Shown here piece after piece: positions 18,301 through 27,892 of a DNA stretch of 64,000 nucleotides. The notes beneath the pieces were generated by a model. It ran no database searches. It had not been told where the DNA came from and saw nothing but the letters and a program-made list of their open reading frames with translations. Made by a program: the position numbers and the translations under genes. Source of the stretch: Streptococcus sanguinis (GTDB lineage: Bacteria; Bacillota; Bacilli; Lactobacillales; Streptococcaceae); contig NZ_LS483364.1 in assembly GCF_900475275.1 (NCBI RefSeq), positions 1,054,001-1,118,000 on the forward strand, in the 5' to 3' direction. The number at the start of each line of letters is the position of its first letter. Position 1 is the first letter of the stretch.

Positions 18301-19564
18301 TTCCAAAACTGAGGGCAATGTATGATTTTAAAGCCGTAGGTTTTAGAGCTGTGTTGTTTCGAATGGTTCCAAAACAAAGAAACCTGTTTTACGTTCGTCA
18401 ACTGGGTTTTAGAGCTGTGTTGTTTCGAATGGTTCCAAAACTGAAACCACTGACTGAACCGTTGAGTCCAAGTTTTAGAGCTGTGTTGTTTCGAATGGTT
18501 CCAAAACTTAGTCCAATCGTATTCGAACTCGTCATGAGTTTTAGAGCTGTGTTGTTTCGAATGGTTCCAAAACTTGGTGGTCGTCAGAAGGTTATCCAAC
18601 TCAGTTTTAGAGCTGTGTTGTTTCGAATGGTTCCAAAACCCAAGGAAGTTTTAGAAAAATATTTACTGAAGTTTTAGAGCTGTGTTGTTTCGAATGGTTC
18701 CAAAACCTGACCGTCTTCAAGAAATAGCAGATTATTGTTTTAGAGCTGTGTTGTTTCGAATGGTTCCAAAACGCCAAGCAACGCAACAAATCGCTTTGGC
18801 TTGTTTTAGAGCTGTGTTGTTTCGAATGGTTCCAAAACCGCGGCTAAACTTGGCTCAGGAGCTGTTGCGTTTTAGAGCTGTGTTGTTTCGAATGGTTCCA
18901 AAACCGGACGCCTTCTCGTTGTCTAGGCTCTTGCGTTTTAGAGCTGTGTTGTTTCGAATGGTTCCAAAACCTGCGTCAACACATCACGAGTAGGAGATTG
19001 GTTTTAGAGCTGTGTTGTTTCGAATGGTTCCAAAACTTTAGTGAAGTTCCTCATGCAGACCAGGAAGTTTTAGAGCTGTGTTGTTTCGAATGGTTCCAAA
19101 ACCATTGGATAAAGCACTTGAATCTACTGAAAGTTTTAGAGCTGTGTTGTTTCGAATGGTTCCAAAACTCAATCAATATCGTAAATGAGGAAGGTGATGT
19201 TTTAGAGCTGTGTTGTTTCGAATGGTTCCAAAACTAAACTTGCAGATCTTGAGAAGAAACTTTAGTTTTAGAGCTGTGTTGTTTCGAATGGTTCCAAAAC
19301 TTTAGCATTAAACGCAAATCAAGTCAATGAGTTTTAGAGCTGTGTTGTTTCGAATGGTTCCAAAACATTTCTTGCCTTTTTTTTCAACGACTTCGTGTTT
19401 TAGAGCTGTGTTGTTTCGAATGGTTCCAAAACAAGGTCGCAGAGCGTTTTAAACGGTTGAGCGTTTTAGAGCTGTGTTGTTTCGAATGGTTCCAAAACAG
19501 CTTCTTTTTCAAGAATTTTTTCAACCTCGTTTTAGAGCTGTGTTGTTTTGTTTTTATTCATCAT
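15368..19564 (+). CRISPR. type II-A CRISPR array, about 64 repeats and 63 spacers
   Basis: Direct repeats of 36 bp, beginning GTTTTAGAGCTGTGTTG and ending GGTTCCAAAAC, alternate with mostly 30-bp spacers (66-bp period; at least one spacer, 16064-16094, is 31 bp). The repeats appear identical throughout except the last (19529-19564), which keeps only its first 20 bases and so marks the trailer end. I recognise the repeat as that of S. thermophilus CRISPR3. The spacer count is from length divided by period. Related spacer pairs are at 16857/18707, 16064/17253 and 17055/17319. Confidence 0.99.
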
Positions 19565-19565
19565 A

Positions 19566-19592
19566 AAAAGGACTGAGTATATCAGTCCTTTT
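19566..19592. terminator. bidirectional terminator between the array and mnmE
   Basis: AAAAGGACTGA and TCAGTCCTTTT form a perfect 11-bp stem with a 5-base loop. The A and T edges let it serve both the array transcript and mnmE, whose stop is 6 bases away. Confidence 0.85.
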
Positions 19593-19597
19593 GTTCT

Positions 19598-20971
19598 CTA
19601 CTTCCCTAAGCAGAATTGGCTGAAGAGTTGGGTGATAAGCTCGTCTGGTGCGGCGTCACCAGTGATTTCGCCGAGAATTTCCCAAGTGCGGGTCATATCG
19701 ACTTGGAGAAGATCTACCGGCATCCCCATGTCCAAGCCTTGGTTGACGGCTTGCAGGCTTTCCAGAGCTTTTTCAATCAAGGAGATATGGCGGGCGTTGG
19801 ACAGGTAGGTAGCGTCTTGTTCGACGATACCAGCATTTTCAAAGAAGAGCTGATTGATGCGTTCTTCAATTTTATCAATATTTTGGTTGTGGAGGACAGA
19901 AATCTTAATGACATCAGTAGGGAGCTGATCAAGCTCAATCTTTTCTTCTAGGTCAGTCTTGTTAAGCAGGACGATTCGATTGCTATCTTGACTGATTTCG
20001 AGCAATTGTCTGTCCTGATCTGTCAAAGGCTCACTGGCATTAAGAACTAAGAGGACCAAGTCGGCTTCCTGCAGAGCTTTTTTAGAGCGCTCAACTCCAA
20101 TTTGCTCCACAAGGTCATCGGTTTCCCGAATGCCTGCGGTATCGATGAGCTTGAGCGGCACACCCTTGATATTGACATACTCCTCAATCACATCACGGGT
20201 CGTACCCTCGATATCAGTCACAATGGCCTTGTCCTCACGCAGAAGATTGTTGAGTAGGCTGGACTTGCCAACGTTTGGTCTGCCGATGATAGCAGTGGAA
20301 ATGCCTTCGCGTAAAATCTTACCTCGTCGTGCAGTATTGAGGAGATTGCTCAGCAGAGCCTCAAACTCAGCCGTTTTTTCTCGCATAAGCTGGGTCGTCA
20401 TCTCTTCCACGTCGTCGTACTCGGGATAGTCGATGTTGACCTCGACCTGAGCCAGTGTGTTGAGAATTTCCTTACGGGTATTGTTGATAAGGTTGGAGAG
20501 GGAGCCATCTAGCTGCTTGACAGCGTTGTTCATTGCTTTATCGGTTTTGGCGCGGATGATGTCCATGACAGCCTCAGCCTGAGTCAAATCCACACGCCCG
20601 TTGAGAAAGGCCCGCTTGGTAAACTCGCCAGGCTCAGCCATTCTCGCACCTTCGCGGATAGCCAGCTGTAGGATTTCATTCGTGACCGCAATCCCACCGT
20701 GGGTATTTATCTCAATGATATCCTCGCGCGTGAAGGTCTTGGGAGAGCGCATAGCACCAACCATAACCTCGTCTAGAATTTCCTGTTTTTGAGGGTCAAC
20801 GATATGACCGTAGTTGAGTGTGTGACTTTCCACTTCGCTCAGATTTTTCCCTTTGAAGATTTTTTGGGCAATAGCAAAGCTGTCAGTCCCGCTTAGTCTG
20901 ACGATACCGATGGCTCCTTCGCCAAGAGGTGTAGAAATCGCAGCGATTGTATCAAATTCTCTGGTAATCAT
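19598..20971 (-). CDS. mnmE: tRNA uridine-5-carboxymethylaminomethyl(34) synthesis GTPase MnmE
   Basis: A 457-residue protein. The N-terminal folate-binding domain has [17 protein letters not shown]. The GTPase domain has a P-loop [12 protein letters not shown], switch DIEGTTRD and NKTD specificity motif. The C-terminal Cys is in FCLGK. With MnmG it modifies the wobble uridine of several tRNAs. The ATG at 20971 is the family start ([13 protein letters not shown]); 22 extra in-frame codons upstream are not conserved and lack an RBS. It is divergent from rpiA and convergent with the CRISPR array. Confidence 0.97.
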   Translation of the reverse strand: MITREFDTIAAISTPLGEGAIGIVRLSGTDSFAIAQKIFKGKNLSEVESHTLNYGHIVDPQKQEILDEVMVGAMRSPKTFTREDIIEINTHGGIAVTNEILQLAIREGARMAEPGEFTKRAFLNGRVDLTQAEAVMDIIRAKTDKAMNNAVKQLDGSLSNLINNTRKEILNTLAQVEVNIDYPEYDDVEEMTTQLMREKTAEFEALLSNLLNTARRGKILREGISTAIIGRPNVGKSSLLNNLLREDKAIVTDIEGTTRDVIEEYVNIKGVPLKLIDTAGIRETDDLVEQIGVERSKKALQEADLVLLVLNASEPLTDQDRQLLEISQDSNRIVLLNKTDLEEKIELDQLPTDVIKISVLHNQNIDKIEERINQLFFENAGIVEQDATYLSNARHISLIEKALESLQAVNQGLDMGMPVDLLQVDMTRTWEILGEITGDAAPDELITQLFSQFCLGK

Positions 20972-21147
20972 ACAGTATTTTTCCTTGTGTTTAAAATCAA
21001 TTAATCTAATTGTAACGCAAAAATCAAGGAGGAGCAAGGCTTTCGATTATCAAGCGGAAGGAATGAAATTTAAGTCTGGTAAAGAAAACACTTTCATGTT
21101 AGTGAGAATCATGTTATAATAAAAGTAGTGTGATTTGAGGAGGTGCT

Positions 21148-21825
21148 ATGGAAAATCTAAAGAAACTGGCAGGAATCAAGGCTGCTGAATTTGTCCAAAG
21201 CGGGATGATAGTTGGTCTCGGGACGGGTTCGACCGCTTATTATTTTGTCGAAGAGATTGGCCGTCGTATAAAAGAAGAAGGACTGAAGATTACAGCTGTG
21301 ACGACTTCCAGTGTCACTAGCAAACAGGCGGAAGGTTTAGGTATTCCGCTCAAATCCATTGATGAAGTTGACTTTGTTGATGTGACAGTTGATGGAGCTG
21401 ATGAGGTTGACGCCACTTTTAACGGTATCAAGGGCGGTGGTGGCGCACTTCTCATGGAGAAAGTCGTAGCGGTGCCTACAAAGCACTATATCTGGGTAGT
21501 CGATGAGAGCAAGATGGTCGAGAAGTTAGGTGCCTTCAAGCTACCAGTAGAAGTTGTTCAGTACGGTGCTGAACAGCTCTTTCGTCGCTTTGAGAGTGCG
21601 GGCTATAAGCCGGCATTTCGTCAGCAGGACGACCAGCGTTTTATCACAGACATGCAGAATTTTATTATTGACTTAGATTTAGGTGTGATTGAAAATCCAG
21701 TTGAGTTTGCACAAGGACTTGATCATGTTGTGGGAGTAGTGGAGCATGGATTGTTTAATCAAATGGTAGACAAGGTCATTGTTGCTGGAAAATCGGGTCT
21801 CCAAGTTTTAGAGGCCAATAAATAG
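21148..21825 (+). CDS. rpiA: ribose-5-phosphate isomerase A
   Basis: A 225-residue enzyme with the family motifs [11 protein letters not shown] (phosphate loop), TVDGADEVD (catalytic Asp) and [11 protein letters not shown]. It interconverts ribose-5-phosphate and ribulose-5-phosphate in the pentose phosphate pathway. An extended -10 (TGTTATAAT, 21112-21120) and a GGAGG box precede the ATG. It heads rpiA-deoB-punA-deoD, where phosphorylated ribose released from nucleosides is fed back into sugar metabolism. Confidence 0.97.
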   Translation: MENLKKLAGIKAAEFVQSGMIVGLGTGSTAYYFVEEIGRRIKEEGLKITAVTTSSVTSKQAEGLGIPLKSIDEVDFVDVTVDGADEVDATFNGIKGGGGALLMEKVVAVPTKHYIWVVDESKMVEKLGAFKLPVEVVQYGAEQLFRRFESAGYKPAFRQQDDQRFITDMQNFIIDLDLGVIENPVEFAQGLDHVVGVVEHGLFNQMVDKVIVAGKSGLQVLEANK

Positions 21826-21838
21826 AAAGAGGTATTTT

Positions 21839-23050
21839 ATGCCAAAATTTAATCGTATTCACTTGGTAGTCATGGACTCAGTTGGTATCGGTGCTGCTCC
21901 AGATGCCAATAACTTTGTCAATGCAGGGGTACCAGATGGTGCTTCAGATACTCTGGGACATATTTCCAAAACGGTAGGACTGAATGTGCCAAATATGGCT
22001 AAGATCGGTCTAGGAAATATCGAGCGTCCTACTCCTTTGAAGACAGTTCCTCAAGAAGAAAATCCTAGCGGCTACTATACCAAGCTGGAAGAAGTATCGC
22101 TTGGAAAAGACACGATGACAGGGCACTGGGAAATCATGGGTCTCAATATTACTGAGCCTTTTGATACTTTCTGGAATGGCTTCCCAGAAGAAATCCTGAC
22201 TCAGATTGAAGAGTTTTCTGGTCGCAAGGTCATTCGTGAGGCTAACAAGCCATACTCTGGTACAGCAGTTATTGATGACTTTGGTCCTCGTCAGATGGAA
22301 ACAGGCGAGCTGATTATCTACACCTCAGCTGACCCAGTATTGCAAATTGCGGCACACGAAGAAGTAATTCCTTTGGAAGAGCTCTATCGTATCTGTGAAT
22401 TCGCCCGCTCTATTACCTTGGAACGTCCTGCGCTTCTGGGACGTATCATCGCTCGTCCTTATGTAGGTGAGCCAGGTAACTTCACTCGTACAGCAAATCG
22501 TCACGACTATGCCGTATCTCCGTTCAATCCAACTGTACTTGACAAGCTCAATGAAGCCGGAATTGATACTTATTCTGTTGGTAAGATAAATGACATCTTT
22601 AACGGTGCTGGAATCAATCATGACATGGGACACAATAAGTCTAACAATCATGGTGTAGATACATTGGTCAAAGCCTTGAAAGATGAAAACTTCAAAGAAG
22701 GTTTCTCATTTACTAACCTAGTAGACTTTGATGCTCTTTATGGTCACCGCCGTGATCCACATGGCTACCGTGACTGCTTGGAAGAGTTTGATGCTCGCAT
22801 CCCAGAAATTATAGAAAACATGCGTGAAGATGACTTGCTCATGATTACTGCTGACCATGGTAATGATCCGACCTATGCCGGAACGGACCACACTCGTGAG
22901 TTCATTCCGCTCTTGGTCTTCGGAAAATCGCTGAGCGGTCATGGTCATATTCCTGTCGGACACTTTGCAGATATCTCAGCTACCGTTGCTGAAAACTTCG
23001 GAGTGGACAAGGCTATGATTGGTGAAAGCTTCTTGGACAAATTGGTATAA
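21839..23050 (+). CDS. deoB: phosphopentomutase
   Basis: A 403-residue manganese enzyme of the alkaline phosphatase superfamily. The visible motifs are [12 protein letters not shown] at the N-terminus, [13 protein letters not shown] carrying the phosphorylated Thr, and [18 protein letters not shown] with metal ligands. It converts (deoxy)ribose-1-phosphate to the 5-phosphate, linking the nucleoside phosphorylases downstream to RpiA upstream. There are 13 bases between rpiA and deoB, with an AAAGAGG ribosome site. Confidence 0.98.
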   Translation: MPKFNRIHLVVMDSVGIGAAPDANNFVNAGVPDGASDTLGHISKTVGLNVPNMAKIGLGNIERPTPLKTVPQEENPSGYYTKLEEVSLGKDTMTGHWEIMGLNITEPFDTFWNGFPEEILTQIEEFSGRKVIREANKPYSGTAVIDDFGPRQMETGELIIYTSADPVLQIAAHEEVIPLEELYRICEFARSITLERPALLGRIIARPYVGEPGNFTRTANRHDYAVSPFNPTVLDKLNEAGIDTYSVGKINDIFNGAGINHDMGHNKSNNHGVDTLVKALKDENFKEGFSFTNLVDFDALYGHRRDPHGYRDCLEEFDARIPEIIENMREDDLLMITADHGNDPTYAGTDHTREFIPLLVFGKSLSGHGHIPVGHFADISATVAENFGVDKAMIGESFLDKLV

Positions 23051-23078
23051 GCATAATAAGAGAGTGAGGAAAATATTT

Positions 23079-23891
23079 ATGACAAGCTTATCAGAAAAAA
23101 TCAAAGCAACAGCAGTCTTCTTAAAAGAAAAAGGTATGACAGAACCTGAGTTTGGTCTGATTTTGGGATCTGGTTTGGGAGAATTGGCTTCAGAAATTGA
23201 AAATACCGTTAGTCTTGACTATGCGGATATTCCAAACTGGGGCCGCTCAACTGTTGTTGGTCACGCTGGTAAATTAGTCTATGGAGACTTGGCAGGACGG
23301 AAAGTCTTGGCACTGCAAGGCCGTTTCCACTTCTATGAAGGAAATCCTTTAGAAATCGTTACTTTCCCAGTGCGTGTGATGAAGGCTCTTGGTGCGACAG
23401 GTGTCATTGTGACCAATGCTGCTGGCGGTATTGGCTATGGCCCTGGTACACTGATGGCCATCACTGACCACATCAATATGACTGGTCAAAATCCTTTGAT
23501 TGGTGAAAACTTGGATGAATTTGGTCCACGTTTCCCTGATATGTCTAAATCTTACACTCCAGAATACCGTGCCGTCGCTCATAAAGTTGCTGATAAGCTT
23601 GGTATCAAGCTGGATGAGGGTGTCTATATCGGTGTAACTGGACCAACTTATGAAACACCTGCAGAAATCCGTGCTTATAAGACGCTTGGAGCGGATGCAG
23701 TCGGCATGTCTACTGTTCCTGAAGTGATTGTAGCAGCACATTCTGGTTTGAAAGTCCTTGGAATTTCATGCATTACAAACTTTGCTGCTGGTTTCCAAGA
23801 AGAGCTTAATCATGAGGAAGTGGTTGGAGTAACAGAACGTGTCAAGGGTGATTTCAAACGACTTCTTAAAGAAACGCTTGCTGAATTGTAA
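23079..23891 (+). CDS. punA: purine-nucleoside phosphorylase, trimeric type
   Basis: A 270-residue protein with the PNP type I motifs GLILGSGLGELA, GRFHFYEGN, VTNAAGGIGYG and the purine-site segment GADAVGMSTVPEVI, plus SCITNFAAG. It phosphorolyses guanosine and inosine and their deoxy forms. The ATG at 23079 has a GAGGAAAA box; an in-frame start at 23019 lies within deoB and is rejected. It is followed by a long structured intergenic region before deoD. Confidence 0.95.
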   Translation: MTSLSEKIKATAVFLKEKGMTEPEFGLILGSGLGELASEIENTVSLDYADIPNWGRSTVVGHAGKLVYGDLAGRKVLALQGRFHFYEGNPLEIVTFPVRVMKALGATGVIVTNAAGGIGYGPGTLMAITDHINMTGQNPLIGENLDEFGPRFPDMSKSYTPEYRAVAHKVADKLGIKLDEGVYIGVTGPTYETPAEIRAYKTLGADAVGMSTVPEVIVAAHSGLKVLGISCITNFAAGFQEELNHEEVVGVTERVKGDFKRLLKETLAEL

Positions 23892-23898
23892 AAAAATG

Positions 23899-24226
23899 TT
23901 GAAAGGCGTAGTGTCTGGGTTGGTAATTTAATCCGGAACAGCCTTTCTATCTAGCCGATAAAATCATTAAACTAAAGAAAGGTAGAGTGAGTTGTTCAGA
24001 TTTGAACACGAGCGAAAAACTATCTTTCAAATAAATACAGAAAGGAAGGGCGTCTGAGTTTGAATTGAACTCGGGTTAGTCTTTCTATGGAATATTAAAA
24101 TTAAGAAAGAAAGGAATTGAACCCACCCTAAAAGCGGTGGGAAAAAGATAGTTGGTCTTTCGAGCATCGCTCACTGCGGCCATCTCCTATTTTCCCTTTG
24201 CTTTTGACGGGTTTGGTATCTTAACT
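23899..24226 (+). promoter_or_regulatory. candidate structured RNA leader of deoD, homologous to the parC leader
   Basis: This interval holds no gene. It contains three hairpins with the same plan, an outer GAAAGG...CTTTC stem around an inner CTG-stem-CGG hairpin, at about 23902-23948, 23977-24026 and 24039-24087. From 24108 to the deoD ATG comes a second module: GAAAGGAATTGAAC, then a CCACC/GGTGG hairpin with a CTAAAAG loop, GAAAAAGATA, a stem enclosing GAGCATCGCTCACTGC, TCCTATTTT, and ACGGGTTTGGTATC. The same modules precede parC (59690-59899), with compensating changes in several stems. No canonical Shine-Dalgarno is seen before the deoD ATG. The family name and ligand are unknown to me. 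Confidence 0.6.
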
Positions 24227-24940
24227 ATGTCTATTCATATTGCTGCTAAGCAAGGCGAGATTGCTGATAAAATTCTTCTTCCGGGGGATCCGCTTCGGGC
24301 TAAGTTTATTGCGGAGAATTTCCTTGAGGATGCTGTTTGCTTCAATGAAGTCCGCAATATGTTCGGTTACACTGGTACTTATAAAGGACAACGTGTTTCA
24401 GTTATGGGGACAGGGATGGGAATGCCCTCAATCTCTATCTACGCGCGTGAGTTGATTGTTGACTACGGTGTGAAAAAGCTAATCCGTGTCGGAACTGCTG
24501 GCTCGCTTAATGCTGATGTCCATGTCCGTGAATTAGTACTGGCGCAGGCGGCTGCAACTAACTCCAACATTATCCGCAATGACTGGCCACAGTATGATTT
24601 TCCACAAATCGCTAGCTTTGATTTACTAGATAAGGCCTATCATATCGCCAAAGATCTCGGTATGACAACCCATGTTGGGAATGTTTTGTCGTCAGATGTC
24701 TTTTACTCAAATTACTTTGAAAAGAACATCGAGCTTGGCAAGTGGGGCGTTAAGGCAGTGGAAATGGAAGCTGCGGCTCTTTACTACTTGGCAGCTCAGC
24801 ACCATGTGGACGCTCTTGCTATCATGACTATTTCTGACAGCTTGGTCAATCCTGAAGAGGATACGACAGCAGAAGAGCGCCAAAATACCTTCACCGATAT
24901 GATGAAGGTTGGTTTGGAAACCTTGATTGCAGAAGCATGA
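24227..24940 (+). CDS. deoD: purine-nucleoside phosphorylase DeoD, hexameric type
   Basis: A 237-residue enzyme ([20 protein letters not shown] start) with the nucleoside phosphorylase family I motifs [32 protein letters not shown] and VEMEAAALY, plus SDSL near the C-terminus. It phosphorolyses a broad set of purine (deoxy)nucleosides including adenosine. The start codon lies directly against the conserved leader element. The ORF is open further upstream but that part is leader sequence. It overlaps the next gene by 4 bases (ATGA). Confidence 0.96.
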   Translation: MSIHIAAKQGEIADKILLPGDPLRAKFIAENFLEDAVCFNEVRNMFGYTGTYKGQRVSVMGTGMGMPSISIYARELIVDYGVKKLIRVGTAGSLNADVHVRELVLAQAAATNSNIIRNDWPQYDFPQIASFDLLDKAYHIAKDLGMTTHVGNVLSSDVFYSNYFEKNIELGKWGVKAVEMEAAALYYLAAQHHVDALAIMTISDSLVNPEEDTTAEERQNTFTDMMKVGLETLIAEA

Positions 24941-25698
24941 AAGTAGATGTCAAAGAAGCTATTCTCTTTGCTATTTCCCGTTATGACTATGCTTATGCCC
25001 ATAAACTAGCTGAGCGAGCAGGAAGCAGTGTCCAGTCTGACTTGGTCCTTCTTCTTGAGGCTTTAGCGGAGCGAAGGGAGCTCAACATCCAATCTATGAT
25101 GAATCTAAAGTTGGAAATCACTGGGTCTAACCTAGCTGATTTTCAGCTTTTTTGCCATGAAAATGAAGCGGACGAGCAGCTGGTCAATTACCTTTATGAT
25201 CTGGAAGCCAAGCTTAGAAATGAGCAGCTGATTGACTTTATCCGAGCTGTCAGTCCGGCTATTTATCGGATTTTTATGCGGCTGATTCGCATGCAAATAC
25301 CGGATATTGACAGCTATATTCATAATTCGCGAGGGGCTAGTTACGACCGTTGGAAGTTTGAAAAGATGCGACATTCTGATAATCCTGACCTGCAAAATTT
25401 TCATGCAGAAAGCACGGTCAATTCTTCTAGTTTGACGGAGCTGATTTTGCAGTTGCATTTTCCTGAATCTGTCAAAGAATCAGCACAGCAGCTAAGAGAG
25501 TTAGAAAAGTCAGTTCGCAATCCGTTGGCTCATCTTATCAAGCCTTTCGATGAGGAAGAATTGCACCGGACGACAGGTTTCTCATCTCAGCACTTTATGG
25601 AGCTTCTGGTTGATTTGGCGCAGGAGACAGGTATAGTTTATCAGAGGGAACCTTTTTACTTCGACCGAGCGAATGCGGTCATAGAAAGTCTCTTATAA
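24937..25698 (+). CDS. conserved hypothetical protein with C-terminal RX4H (HEPN-like) motif
   Basis: A 253-residue soluble, helix-rich protein with no signal peptide. The only recognisable motif is [12 protein letters not shown] near residues 189-200, an R-N-x-x-A-H arrangement like the HEPN ribonuclease motif of the two Csm6 proteins in this window (RNAIAH and RNNLAH). [17 protein letters not shown] helix follows it ([11 protein letters not shown]). There is no CARF domain at the N-terminus. It is translationally coupled to deoD and lies 11 bases before the sirtuin gene, which points to a chromosomal housekeeping unit rather than the CRISPR operon. A HEPN fold is inference; a structure prediction would decide. 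Confidence 0.65.
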   Translation: MKVDVKEAILFAISRYDYAYAHKLAERAGSSVQSDLVLLLEALAERRELNIQSMMNLKLEITGSNLADFQLFCHENEADEQLVNYLYDLEAKLRNEQLIDFIRAVSPAIYRIFMRLIRMQIPDIDSYIHNSRGASYDRWKFEKMRHSDNPDLQNFHAESTVNSSSLTELILQLHFPESVKESAQQLRELEKSVRNPLAHLIKPFDEEELHRTTGFSSQHFMELLVDLAQETGIVYQREPFYFDRANAVIESLL

Positions 25699-25709
25699 GG
25701 TGTAGCAGG

Positions 25710-26447
25710 ATGGATAAGATTGCAAGGCTGCAAGAATTAATAGACCAAAGTCAAAATATCGTCTTTTTCGGTGGGGCGGGTGTTTCGACGGAGTCCAATA
25801 TTCCGGACTTCCGCAGTTCAGATGGGATATACAGCGTCAAGCTGGGACGGCATTTTACAGCAGAGCAGCTGGTTTCTCACACTATGTTTGAGCGCTATCC
25901 GCAGGAGTTTTTTGACTTTTACAAGAAGTATCTGCTTTATCCGAATGCTATGCCCAATGCTGCTCATGCATACTTGGCGAACTTGGAGAAGACGGGCAAG
26001 CTCAAGGCTGTGGTGACTCAAAATATCGATAGCTTGCATGAAATGGCTGGTTCGAAAAAGGTTCTCAAGCTTCATGGTAGTGCGGATAGAAATTACTGTC
26101 TGAATTGTCAGCGATTCTATGATTTGGATGGCTTTCTGGCTCTGCAGGGTACCATTCCTCACTGCCTTGACTGTGGCGGTATTGTCAAGCCAGATGTGAC
26201 CCTCTATGAAGAGCCTCTAGATATGGAAGTTTTCCAGCAGGCAGCTCAAGCTATCCATCAAGCTGACCTACTGATAATCGGCGGCACTTCCTTAGTCGTC
26301 TATCCCGCAGCCAGCCTCATCCAGTACTTTTCAGGTAAGCATCTGGTCGTCATCAACAAGACCAGCATCCCTCAAGACAGCCAGGCAGACTTAGTCATTG
26401 AGGGCAAGATTGGAGAAGTGTTGGGGAAGTTGAGAAGAGATGACTAG
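25710..26447 (+). CDS. NAD-dependent protein deacylase, sirtuin family
   Basis: A 245-residue SIR2 protein. The NAD-binding GGAGVSTESNIPDFRS is at residues 21-36, TQNIDSLHEMAG near 103-114, catalytic His122 in KLHGS, zinc ligands Cys130, Cys133, Cys152 and Cys155, and the GGTSLVVYPAASL segment near the C-terminus. It is a complete single-domain sirtuin of normal bacterial (CobB) length. It removes acyl groups from lysines using NAD. It is the last gene of the nucleoside unit, and a terminator follows before the type III CRISPR locus. Confidence 0.94.
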   Translation: MDKIARLQELIDQSQNIVFFGGAGVSTESNIPDFRSSDGIYSVKLGRHFTAEQLVSHTMFERYPQEFFDFYKKYLLYPNAMPNAAHAYLANLEKTGKLKAVVTQNIDSLHEMAGSKKVLKLHGSADRNYCLNCQRFYDLDGFLALQGTIPHCLDCGGIVKPDVTLYEEPLDMEVFQQAAQAIHQADLLIIGGTSLVVYPAASLIQYFSGKHLVVINKTSIPQDSQADLVIEGKIGEVLGKLRRDD

Positions 26448-26474
26448 AATCTATTTCTAAAAATAAGAAAGAAA

Positions 26475-26504
26475 AGACTCTTGTAGATTTTGCAAGGGTT
26501 TTTA
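26475..26504 (+). terminator. terminator after the sirtuin gene
   Basis: ACTCTTG pairs with CAAGGGT (one G-U pair), followed by T5. Confidence 0.75.
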
Positions 26505-26533
26505 TTGACAACTTAAAATAGGTATATTAAAAT
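26505..26533 (+). promoter_or_regulatory. promoter of the type III-A cas1-cas2 module
   Basis: TTGACA at 26505-26510, a 17-base spacer and TAAAAT at 26528-26533. An AGAAGGTG ribosome site precedes the ATG at 26560. Confidence 0.75.
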
Positions 26534-26559
26534 ATTAAATAAAAAGAAGGTGTTTTAAT

Positions 26560-27561
26560 ATGGCCGATTTGTATATTCAGAACTCTTCATACAGTTTATC
26601 AATTAGTGATCGTAAGTTAATGATAAAGAACCAAGAACGCACTATGCTCAAGGCTATTTCATTAGGTCTAATTGATAACATTCTTATATTTGGTAATTCT
26701 CAGTTATCAACACAATTGCTGAAATCTTTATCTCGCCATGGGATTCCAGTCTTCTATTTTTCTAGCAAGGGTGAGTTTTTATTTTCGATGGATTCTTTTA
26801 AGGAAGCGGACTATGAAAAGCAGAGAGAGCAGGCCCAAGCTTCTTTTGATAAAAGTTTCTGTCTGAAGATGTCGCAGAGGATAGCTTCGGCAAAAATCAT
26901 GAATCAATTAAATCTGCTAAAAGCATACGATGAGCAAGGGCTATTTGACGAAGAGGATTTTAAACGTTTTAAATCTGCTTGTGAGAGCCTTAAATCTGCC
27001 AAAAGCATATCAGAAATTATGGGGATTGAAGGTAGGATTGCTAAATCTTATTTCTACTATCTTAATCTACTGGTAGAAGAAGATTTTCAGTTTTATTGTC
27101 GCAATAGGAGGCCGTCCTTAGATCGTTTTAATGCGCTGCTAAATTTTGGGTATTCGATTTTGTATTCCTGTTTTATTGGCTTGATTCGGAAAAATGGTCT
27201 TAGTGCAGGCTTTGGAGTTACCCATCAGCCACATACCCATCATGCAGTACTAGCCAGCGACCTAATGGAAGAGTGGCGGCCAGTCATCGTAGATGATACT
27301 GTGATGAGTCTGATTAAGCATGGTGATATTAGGGGGGAGCATTTTGAGAAGATGGGGGATGAAATGCATTTGACTTCGGAAGGGATTGAAGTATTTTCTC
27401 GAGCTATGAGGGAGCGCATCTTAGAAATCCATCATTATGTCGAATTGGATAAGAATCGCTACACTTTTTTGTACATGGCAGATCAGCAAGTCAAGTCTTT
27501 GATTCGATGTTTTAAGTCAAGGAATGCTGACGACTATATCAGCAGTTATACGGGAGAGTGA
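26560..27561 (+). CDS. cas1: CRISPR integrase Cas1 (type III-A locus)
   Basis: A 333-residue Cas1, clearly distinct from the type II-A copy. It shows the N-terminal beta domain (SLGLIDNILIFGNSQLS), the catalytic Glu in GIEGRIAKSYFYYLN, and His and Asp in GVTHQPHTHHAVLASDLMEEWRP. All metal ligands are present, so it looks active. It has its own promoter and overlaps the cas2 region closely. A separate adaptation module is usual for streptococcal type III-A loci, so this array need not depend on the type II-A integrase. Confidence 0.95.
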   Translation: MADLYIQNSSYSLSISDRKLMIKNQERTMLKAISLGLIDNILIFGNSQLSTQLLKSLSRHGIPVFYFSSKGEFLFSMDSFKEADYEKQREQAQASFDKSFCLKMSQRIASAKIMNQLNLLKAYDEQGLFDEEDFKRFKSACESLKSAKSISEIMGIEGRIAKSYFYYLNLLVEEDFQFYCRNRRPSLDRFNALLNFGYSILYSCFIGLIRKNGLSAGFGVTHQPHTHHAVLASDLMEEWRPVIVDDTVMSLIKHGDIRGEHFEKMGDEMHLTSEGIEVFSRAMRERILEIHHYVELDKNRYTFLYMADQQVKSLIRCFKSRNADDYISSYTGE

Positions 27562-27563
27562 AG

Positions 27564-27890
27564 ATGACTTTTTATAATCTTGATAGTGTCAGCAAGGAAT
27601 TTGCCAGGAAGAAAACAAAGTTTTGTCTGGTTATTTATGATATCGTAAGTAATAAAAGGCGTTTAAAACTAGCCAAGCTTTTGGAAGGCTATGGTACAAG
27701 GGTTCAGCGTTCTTGCTTCGAAGTCGATATAGAAAAGCTGAATTTTGAACTTTTGATAAAAGATATAAGAGACTTTTATCAAGCCGATGAAGGAGACAAT
27801 ATCATCGTATATGTCGGGCATAAAGAAGAAACTGTAGTCTTTAATCCCTATGTTGGCGCTGAGTTGCTGGAAGAGATATTATTCTTTTAA
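27564..27890 (+). CDS. cas2: CRISPR adaptation protein Cas2 (type III-A locus)
   Basis: A 108-residue protein with the Cas2 ferredoxin fold: LVIYDIVSNKRRLKLAKLLEGYG and RVQRSCFEVDIE, with the conserved Asp in YDIV. It partners the adjacent Cas1. The ATG at 27564 is chosen because a GGGAGAG box lies about 8 bases upstream; a GTG six bases earlier overlaps the cas1 stop. The array leader begins right after its stop codon. Confidence 0.94.
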   Translation: MTFYNLDSVSKEFARKKTKFCLVIYDIVSNKRRLKLAKLLEGYGTRVQRSCFEVDIEKLNFELLIKDIRDFYQADEGDNIIVYVGHKEETVVFNPYVGAELLEEILFF

Positions 27891-27892
27891 TC

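Noticed and set aside
15427..19237. Many 60-130 codon open frames on both strands within the type II-A array
   Set aside because: They are translations of the CRISPR repeat (recurring LELCCFEWFQN and FWNHSKQHSSKT) and have no RBS.
16001..19500. Self-targeting spacers against this window
   Set aside because: By eye I found no spacer matching other sequence in the window; a computed search would be needed to be sure.
24937..25698. Calling the HEPN-like gene a third Csm6
   Set aside because: There is no CARF domain, it is much shorter, and it is coupled to deoD rather than to csm genes.
27558..27563. GTG at 27558 as the start of the type III cas2
   Set aside because: It overlaps the cas1 stop and sits on top of the likely RBS; ATG 27564 is better placed.
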